A DNA stretch of 64,000 nt, taken from assembly GCA_949152475.1 (NCBI GenBank), contig OX424570.1, forward strand, positions 25,850,694 to 25,914,693, written 5' to 3'. The translations under genes and the position numbers were made by a program. Under the pieces are notes generated by a model. The model was not told the DNA's origin and searched no databases. It saw nothing but the letters and a program-made list of their open reading frames with translations. This DNA is from Terebella lapidaria (taxonomy: Eukaryota > Annelida > Polychaeta > Terebellida > Terebellidae). This document shows positions 56,843-64,000 of this stretch, piece by piece; position 1 is the first letter of the stretch, and each line of letters starts with the position of its first letter.

Positions 56843-59800
56843 TTAGTCTGAATCGGTATGCCGATCTTGCACTGTTATCTCCCAAGGGTAGTAAAACTCC
56901 TCGAGAAGTCCCATGGGGTCGGGCGACTGTTCTGGGTCGGAGTGACTTGACGACGTTGTGGGTCGTACAGGGTCGGAGTAGATATGGGCCGCTTGATTGT
57001 CACCTTCGTATGGCTTGAGCACATCCAGATGAACAACACGGGTGTTCCGAGGGTTGGAAACCTGGGCGATTCGGTAATCCACCTCGGTTACACGGTCGAT
57101 GATCCTCCAAGGACCAGTCCAGGGCCGAGCGAACTTATTATTCTGCGTGAGCGGCAGATAATAGTACCGGACCAGTTCGCCTGGTTGAAACTGGGGTCGT
57201 GGTTTTGCGTGGGCGTCGTAACCCATCTTTTGCCTGATTGCCGCTTTCTCGAGATGGTCTTGGGCGAAACCATGGGCGGTTCTGATGGCTTGCCGCAAAT
57301 ACTCCACATACTCCAAACCACACGGAGGTAGAGGCTCAGGGTCGTAGGTCGGGAACATGAGGTCGACTGGCAAGTTACACTCGTGTCCGTACACCATCAG
57401 ATGCGGGGTGCATCCCGTGGACGAGTGTACTGAGGTTCGGTAGGCCATTAACACATATGGCAAGTGCAAGTCCCAGTCGTTTGCACGATCGCTGACAAAT
57501 GCACTCAGCATGTTGAGCAATGTCCCATTGAAGCGCTCAACTTGGCCGTCACTCTGGGGTCGATATGGGGTCGTACGAATCTTCTTAGCGCCTAGCAGAC
57601 GCACGAAATTGCGGAACAGAGACGACTCGAACTCGGTACCTTGGTCGCTATGGATCGCCTTGGGAACACCGTGGTAAACTATCCACCTGCTTACCAAGAC
57701 GTAGCGGAAAGGCGTCCGTGTACTTCGAGAAGTAGTCTGACACGACAAGGACGTAACGATGGCCTCTTCCCGTGACTTTGTGGGTGTCGAGGATGTCCAT
57801 CGCTATCCGGTCGAACGGCGCTCCTGTCGGCAGCTGTGTCAGGGGCGATCTTTTTGGGGTCGGTTTACCCTTGCGGGTCACACATTGTGAGCAACGGGCA
57901 CACCAGCGGGCGACGTCCAGTGCCAAGCCAGGCCAGTAGAATCGGCGCCTGACTCTCTCGATGGTTCGCTGAATGCCGAGATGTCCAACAATCTTCAGGT
58001 CGTGAAGCTGGTGCAGAAATTGTGTCCTGAGAGCGGCAGGAAGCACTGTCTGCAATACAGTTCGTCCGGCGGGGTCGGGTTTCACGTGCCGTACCAGTAC
58101 TCCGTCTTGTAGCGCCAGGAGGTTCCAGTGGGAGACAAGTGTTTTTACCTCCTCTCCATGGCGGGCGACTTCTCTAGTGTCGGGCTTGGTGCAGGCTAAT
58201 ATCCATTGCCGCACTTTTCCGATGCTGGGGTCGGCTTGCTGTGCTGCGACAATGTCCTGGGTCGAATAGTCCGAAAGCCACTTTTGTCCCTCAAGCGTGG
58301 CGTTCAAAGCACGGACTCTAACAACTTGGCGTGCCGAAACTAGTTGGGGCAAGACCGGTGATGTCATAGAATCACTGTCCAGGAGGTCTGCCCTTGTCTT
58401 GGCCGGAATAACAATTATCTGACGAACTGGAAGTTCTCCGGAGCTTGTTTCTGGGTCGGTCGGAGGCGCGACGAGTCATCCGGGACAGTCCTGGTTCTTA
58501 CAACTGTGACACCTTGACAGTCCGTCTGCGTTGCCGTGTAGTTTACCGGGCCGATGCTCTATCCGGAAGTCATACTGTTGTAGCTTGGCGAGCCACCTGG
58601 CGAGCATGCCGTCGGCGTCGCTGTAATTCTTTAGCCACCTCAGTGAGCTGTGGTCGGTCCGGAGGAGGAATTTCCTACCCCAGAGGTAGTGCCGATAGTG
58701 TTGCACCATCTCAACTACTGCCAGTAGTTCCCGATAGGTGGTGCAATAGTTCCGCTGGGTTCGGGATAGGGTTTTACTGGCGAACCCGATGGGGATCTCC
58801 TTCCCGTTAACCCTTTGTGAGAGGGCGCCTCCCACAGCAAAGCCGCTTGCATCCGTGTCAAGGATGAAATAGTCGTCCGGATTCTGGGTCGGGTGAGCGA
58901 GCTTGGGCGCCTTGATGAGGGCGTCACGGAGTCGCTGGAAAGCTCGTCGCTGGGCCGGTCCCCAAGTGAAGTGGCATTCACCTCGGGTGAGCGCAACGAG
59001 AGGTTCAGTGATCTCAGCGTAGTCCTTGATGAATCGCCTATGGTAGTTGGCGAAACCAAGGAAAGCCCTGACGTCGGTGATCTCGCATGGGGTCGGCCAT
59101 TCTCTGATGGCTTTAACCTTGTTGGGGTCGACTCGGATTCCTTGGCCGCTCACTATGAACCACAAGTACAAGATCTCCCTTTGGAACAGTTCGCACTTCT
59201 TGGGCTGAAGTTTCAGGCCTGCCGATCTAATCCGATCCAGGACCGCTTCCAGGTTTGCGAGTGCCTGATCGAATGTTCTGCCGTAAGCGATGATGTCATC
59301 AAGATAGCACATACACCGGGTCCACAAGTAACCACGGAGTATGGTCTCCATAAGCCGTTCAAAAGTTGCCGGGGCATTGCTAAGGCCGAATGGCATAACC
59401 TTAAACTGGTACAATCCCTTCCTTGTGGCGAAGGCAGTCTTTGGTCTGTCACTGGGGTCGACTTCGACCTGCCAGTAGCCAGAGGCCAGGTCCAGGGCCG
59501 AGAAGTAGGTAGCGCCCGCCAGGGCGTCATGAGTGTCCTGTATGTTGGGCAAGGGATACAAGTCCTTGCGGATGACGTCATTCAGGAGCCGATAGTCGAC
59601 GCAAAAGCGTACCTGTCCGTTCTTTTTCCGCACGAGCACCACCTGTGCGCTCCAGGGCGAATCTGACGGCTCAATACACCCCAAGCGAAGCATCTTGTCA
59701 ACTTCTTCATCAATGATGCTTTGCTGCGCCTGAGGGACGCGTCGCTGTCGTTGCCGAATCGGTGCCGAGTTGCCAGTGTCAATCCTGTGCTGGACGACGT

Positions 59801-60839
59801 GGGTCCGTCCCAGTTGGCCGTCTGGGTGCATGAAAGTGTCCTGGTATTGGTGGACCAGGTTAGCGCAACGCCGATGCTGTTCCGGCGCTAGCCCAGCGCG
59901 ATCCACCATCTCTTGTAGATGTGGCGGCAGGTCGCGGTAGTGACTGGCGTCCACCGTGGACGGGTCGGGCTCCTCTCCGGATCGTGGTAGAGCTCCGACG
60001 ACACTCTCGACAGGGCTGGCTATCGCAACAGGGTCGGAACGAGTTAGCGTAATGCCAGTATCTGCCGGGTTGACTACAGACACTTTTAAGCATTGCCGAT
60101 CCAGGGTCGTTAATGTTCTTCCCATGATGAGGTCAGTGTCCTCGGGAAAGGCCGTCAGTGGCTGGATTATCCACGGGTGTCGACGGACTCGAACTCGGGA
60201 AGTTGGGACCAGTTCCAATATTGCTTCGCTGCGTGCAGGGACAGTGACGGCTCGGCGCACGGCCATCCTGACGACATTGGCCTCAATGTCCTTGTGCGTG
60301 AACAGGATTTTCTTGTGAACCTGTATTTTTCCCTCACCATAATTCACTACAGCGTGAGCTTGCCGAAAGAAGTTCATTCCTAGAATCATGCCGTCATGTA
60401 TGTCTGCCACACAAAATGTTACAACCATATTGTTGGTTCCGACCTGAATTGGAAGGTCAATTAGTCCATCGATTGGGCTTGACTGTCCGTTGATGTCACG
60501 AATCGTGGCCGAAGTGGGTCGTATCTGCCGTTGGTCGGCGGGGACGTGTCGGAGTTGGTCGCGACGGAGCAAGGAGATCTGCACTCCGGAATCGAGTACA
60601 GCTTGCATTGTCTTATCACCAACACATACCGACAACTTCCAGCACTCTTGGGCCGCTCGGGAGTTGTCTATGACAAGCGGTACAGCGGGGTCGTCTGGCG
60701 GCGGCTTGAAAAGCGTGTGCAGAGGCGGCAACTTGGGTTCCGGTCCATATGGGAAGGCGTAGAATCCGCCATCGTCGGAAATCCACTCGATCTCGGACAT
60801 GCTGTCCGTTCCGGTGCCGTCGGCGGTCGGGGGCGACAC
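56843..60839 (-). pseudogene. Gypsy pol region (protease, RT, RNase H, integrase)
   Basis: Parts in order on the minus strand: aspartic protease with LDSG (about 60600); reverse transcriptase with VCVDYRLLN-type and YLDDIIAYG boxes (about 59700-59200); RNase H with LDTDASGFAVGG (about 58860); integrase zinc domain H...HLGIQRTIERVRRRFYWPG...C..C (about 57950); the catalytic core with SDYFSKY and HSDQGTEF...PYRPQSDGQVERFNG (57780-57500); and a C-terminal GPWRI-type GPY/F module (about 57110). No chromodomain was seen. The region looks broken (see the whole-element entry), so it is listed as a fossil. Confidence 0.9.
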
Positions 60840-61093
60840 CCCTTCATGACGACGATTTCCACGTGGTGGTCATTGCGGTCGCGGTGCGGACACCCCTTCA
60901 TGAAAAGGAGCCGGCTTCGGGGTCGGAACTTGACACTTGGTACACACCCCTTCAAGGAACTGAGGTGTGGACTGGGCCAGTTGTGGGATCACTACGGGTG
61001 TCGATACCGGTGCGGTGGTCGTGACAACCGCCGGTGTGGAGCGAGGAACATTATTCTGTTGTCCGGAAGGCCCTTGCTCCTCAGCACCTTCCA

Positions 61094-63699
61094 CTACTGG
61101 TTTGACGACTGGGCCGGAGGTGCTGGTTGAGCCGGTTTGGTTTGATTACTGGTTTGGTTGGGTACTGACAACACTTGAGCAGTCCTTCTGTCAGTACCGG
61201 ACCCATTGGGCCGAAACGCTAGTGGTCTCATGCCGTTACGCACTAGCACGTCTTTAAGCCGAAAACACCGCATCCAGCGATGACCGGGCTTCTTACAAAA
61301 GAAGCATACCATGGGCCGTCCGGGTTGCGGGGGTCGATCGCCTTTAATCGAGGCCGTAATTCGCAGGACGGAATAGATGGCTGACTCCTCACATAGTCCA
61401 TTCTCGTCACTAAGGACGCACTGAAAAGCTTCAGCCACCCACTCGCGTGAGCAGGCTGGCACAGAATGTTCTTCACATCCTTGAAGGCCGGTTGTGTCAC
61501 TGTCAGCGGGTTCGTAATAAGCCGTAACTTGTTCAGGGGTTGGTGTTACTCCCTGATTGATCTGCCCCATGGCACAGGACAGTTCTTGGTCGACATGATC
61601 ATCGTCCGTGTATCCGTTTACGGAGATGTCGGCACGTCGTGTACCCCTGTGTCGATCTCTGGTTGTTCTCTGCTGGCGACTCTCAGCCTTGAGGATGGCC
61701 GTTAGTGCTTCACTATAGCTATTGAAAGTGAAAACACACAGTTTATCTGCAATGGGGTCGGGTTGGCCGTTGACGAATTGCGAGATTACCGTTCGCTGTC
61801 GCGACTCTAGCGTAACGTCGTCAAACACTTGCTCCGCCAGAGCTTGGAGTCGCTCTAGGTAATGCTCCGCGTCCTCCTTTCGTTCTCGCTTGAGGAACGG
61901 AAAATCGTCCCGTTTGGACTGTCGACGGGGCGCGGGTTCCCAGCCCTCCAAAAGTCGGCGACGGAACTCCTCCCAGGGAGTCTCGACTGGGATGTTTAGA
62001 GCCAGTGCTTCGGCGCGACCCCGTAGCGTGCTCCGGAATGTGGTCGTTTTATTGAGGTCGGTATATGTGAAGGTCGCCGTAAACTGTTCAAAGCTCCGGA
62101 TGTACTGAGTGAGGTTGCCCTCCTTGAAAGTCGCACGCCATTGAGCCGTTTTAGCCGTAGCCAACATTTGGGGCTCAGACGTGAGTCTCTGTGGCGTGGG
62201 CATGTCAACACTCACCGCAACTGGTACAGTCGCTGCAGTGGCCGTCGGCGTCGTGACAGCCGAAGTCGCCGGAGCCGTTGTATCTGGGCCGATTGGGGTC
62301 GCGTTAGCGAGGACGGTTGGTGCTGTCGTCGCGGAGACGGCGAGCGATGCGGCGGGTGGTGCCGTCGCGTGACTGGGGTCGTGTGGTGCCTGCGTAGCGG
62401 GGGTCGGTTGACTGTATGATGGCGTCACCCATGGTATCCCGAATGAGGGTGGGAATACAGCCGGTGGTGGATATCGGTATGTCGATCCATCTGGGCCCAC
62501 ACCATGGTACACTAATCCGGTTTGTGCCCCATGATAGCCGGTGTCAGCTAACACACTTGGAACGCCACCGTATCCGGGTGGTGGGTTCATGTAGCCGACA
62601 TGTGGTTGATAGTATCCGACAGCTACTCCATTTGGAACACCGCTTGTTGCGCCAGGGTATCCGACTGGCGGTACACCATATCCATTGGTGTTTCCGACTG
62701 ATTGGGAGATCGGAGGTCCGATCATCGGCACAACACTTTCTGCCGGAGCAGACACAACTTGATCTTGCGAAAGATCGAAGCGCGCTTGTTCTCCGGTAGT
62801 CGGCGACGGTCGGTGCATGGTCGGCGCGGGAGCGCGTGTGTCGGAGGTCGGCGTGTCGGGGTCGCAGGGTCGGCGACTTGACGTCGAGGGTACTTGTCGA
62901 AGTCGCGCTTGCCATGTGGTGGCGCGAAACTCCGTCGTCGTGTTGCTGGGTCGTTGCGGCCGTGGAGACGTCGCGATCTGGGCAGCGGTCGTCGCCGGGA
63001 TGTTCTCTGTTGCTACTCTCGCCTGGCTGAGTCGTGTGTACTCTACCACCGTCGGCTCGGTCGGTATGCGCGAGTACGTCTCTGGCGCGGGGACGTGTTG
63101 TCTCGGCGTCATTGACGGCGCCCGGGGTCGGTTCACCGAATAAGCGCTCGGCGGGATCAGTTCCGGAACATTGTCAGACTGACAAACCCACTGTCGTATC
63201 CGGGAATTACTCGGTGGATGTGTAACCATCGATGTATCTATGGTTACTGGCCGAACATTTAACATTGAATGTTCTGGGTCGATACGATTTCTATCGACAG
63301 AGTTCGATGGTCTCTGGATTGTTCTAGCCGACGTAGCCGAATACGCCCTAGCGTGTGCCCTCAGAATGTCACTTACTGTGTGTAGAGGCGCGAGCGGGTC
63401 TTCGTCGAGGAACTCCTGCACCAGGTCGACGGGCGGCGAAGACGATCTCAGGGTCGAATGGTCGCCGAAGGAGTCGAACAGGCCGGTCGGTTGTTGCTCC
63501 TGTGACAGCGGGACCGTATCGCTCATGACAACTGAGCGAGGGCCGGAAGGTCGGGAGGCCGGATTCGGATTGATTGTCATTTCATCATCCGTGGGGTCGA
63601 GCGGCTCACCGCGGGATGCTCCCGGGGCCAATGCCATACTGCCGGTTGGTTCTGGGTCGAAATCCGAGACTAGCTCAGATCCTGGTCGAACGGCGCCAA
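61094..63699 (-). CDS. Gypsy gag
   Basis: A long open frame that in element sense begins near the primer-binding site; the first ATG is near 63637. The N-terminal two-thirds are low-complexity (Pro, Thr, Ser, Ala, with a Gly/Tyr/Pro-rich stretch near 62,500). A capsid-like helical region (YIRSFEQFTATFTYTDLNK...WEEFRRRLLEGW) spans about 62100-61900. A CCHC zinc knuckle, CFFCKKPGHRWMRC, near 61290-61250 is the nucleocapsid mark. At about 845 aa from that ATG it is long for a Gypsy gag, mainly because of the N-terminal disordered part. Confidence 0.85.
63680..63699 (-). promoter_or_regulatory. Primer-binding site of the Gypsy element
   Basis: In element sense TTGGCGCCGTTCGACCAG directly follows the CA end of the 5' LTR. 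The matching tRNA was not identified. Confidence 0.65.
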
Positions 63700-64000
63700 T
63701 GTGAAGAATATCGTTCACGGCCGATATCAAGCCGACTTAAACTGGGTCGATGTGCAATTCAAGAGAAAGCCGGCAGTAATATTTCACTGTTTATTATGAT
63801 GGTAATGTCCAATGGTCACTCACACCACAATCGGGGCCGATCACTCACTAAAGTCCGGATGAAGTATATCCCGTCCTACTAAATATATCCTATAGTATAG
63901 TCCTTTATATAACAATATTATATCCACTTCTGTATTGTCTTTATATATCTTCTTTATACACTATTACAATCATTGCAAGAATACGTCCGTTCACTTGGAC
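63700..64000 (-). repeat. 5' LTR of the Gypsy element (partial, window edge)
   Basis: Shares its end with the LTR at 51220. It carries about 80 bp not present in the other copy (63770-63850) and then runs nearly identical to the window edge. Confidence 0.85.

Larger units (their letters stand above)
51220..64000 (-). mobile_element. Ty3/Gypsy LTR retrotransposon, >=12.8 kb, cut by the window end
   Basis: On the minus strand, in order: 5' LTR (63700 to beyond the window), primer-binding site, gag, pol (protease, reverse transcriptase, RNase H, integrase), a 1.7-kb non-coding stretch, an extra reading-frame block, polypurine tract and 3' LTR (51220-51885). The order RT-RNaseH-integrase and a GPY/F-type integrase tail place it in Ty3/Gypsy (Metaviridae). 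The visible part of the 5' LTR is nearly identical to the 3' LTR except for one ~80-bp block, so the insertion is young. It is nearly whole but looks broken, with about two or three breaks in its coding part. It is much longer than usual Gypsy elements (about 5-9 kb). Confidence 0.92.

Noticed and set aside
53001-63882. Numerous plus-strand frames of 60-257 aa opposite gag and pol
   Set aside because: They are antisense shadows of the GC-rich Gypsy coding regions, with no domain and no start or splice support.

Overview
This is a eukaryotic window: genes are split by short GT-AG introns, intergenic DNA is AT-rich, and most of the sequence is transposable elements. The protein families (TRIM-NHL, a carbohydrate sulfotransferase 15-like gene, an FkbM-type methyltransferase with a signal anchor, PAN plus chitin-binding type-2 domains, and a RecQ-like helicase beside a DUF6589-like gene) suggest a marine invertebrate such as a lophotrochozoan or a non-vertebrate deuterostome. 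The species cannot be named from the sequence.

Layout. 0-6 kb: a LINE 3' fragment, a 385-bp tandem duplication, and a 3.2-kb unit bounded by 350-bp inverted repeats. 6.5-7.8 kb: an intact FkbM methyltransferase gene (-). 8.6-15.5 kb: a convergent pair, a RecQ-like helicase (+, three exons) and a DUF6589-like protein (-, six exons, 851 aa). The pair lies between short inverted repeats and is my best candidate for a helicase-bearing DNA transposon. 15.9-18.5 kb: a sulfotransferase gene (-) with two in-frame stops. 19.1-23.8 kb: a young non-autonomous LTR element. 24.0-24.7 kb: a dead Tc1-like transposase (-). 25.35-26.05 kb: a two-exon secreted PAN/chitin-binding gene (-) with one in-frame stop.

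27.4-33.1 kb: a foldback-like element whose arms are arrays of 20-bp monomers in an ordered ~159-bp higher-order repeat, with a LINE inserted in the left arm. 33.5-37.2 kb: an intact single-coding-exon TRIM-NHL gene (+) and its 5' region; that 5' region has a second copy at 48.4-50.3 kb without the coding part. 38.5-47.9 kb: a repeat family with ~130-bp tandem cores, two LINE copies, a small inverted-repeat element, and a 2.6-kb segment bracketed by inverted palindromes.

51.2-64.0 kb: a very long, young Ty3/Gypsy LTR element on the minus strand, cut by the window end, with gag, pol and an extra reading-frame block after pol. A GGGTCG/GGGCCG hexamer is strongly enriched on its plus strand.

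How the genes fit together: FkbM, sulfotransferase and PAN/chitin-binding genes all suggest glycan or extracellular-matrix work, but nothing shows that they are co-regulated. Two of these three host genes carry stops, so the locus looks as if it is decaying under heavy transposon load. The only clear functional partnership is the helicase plus DUF6589-like pair.
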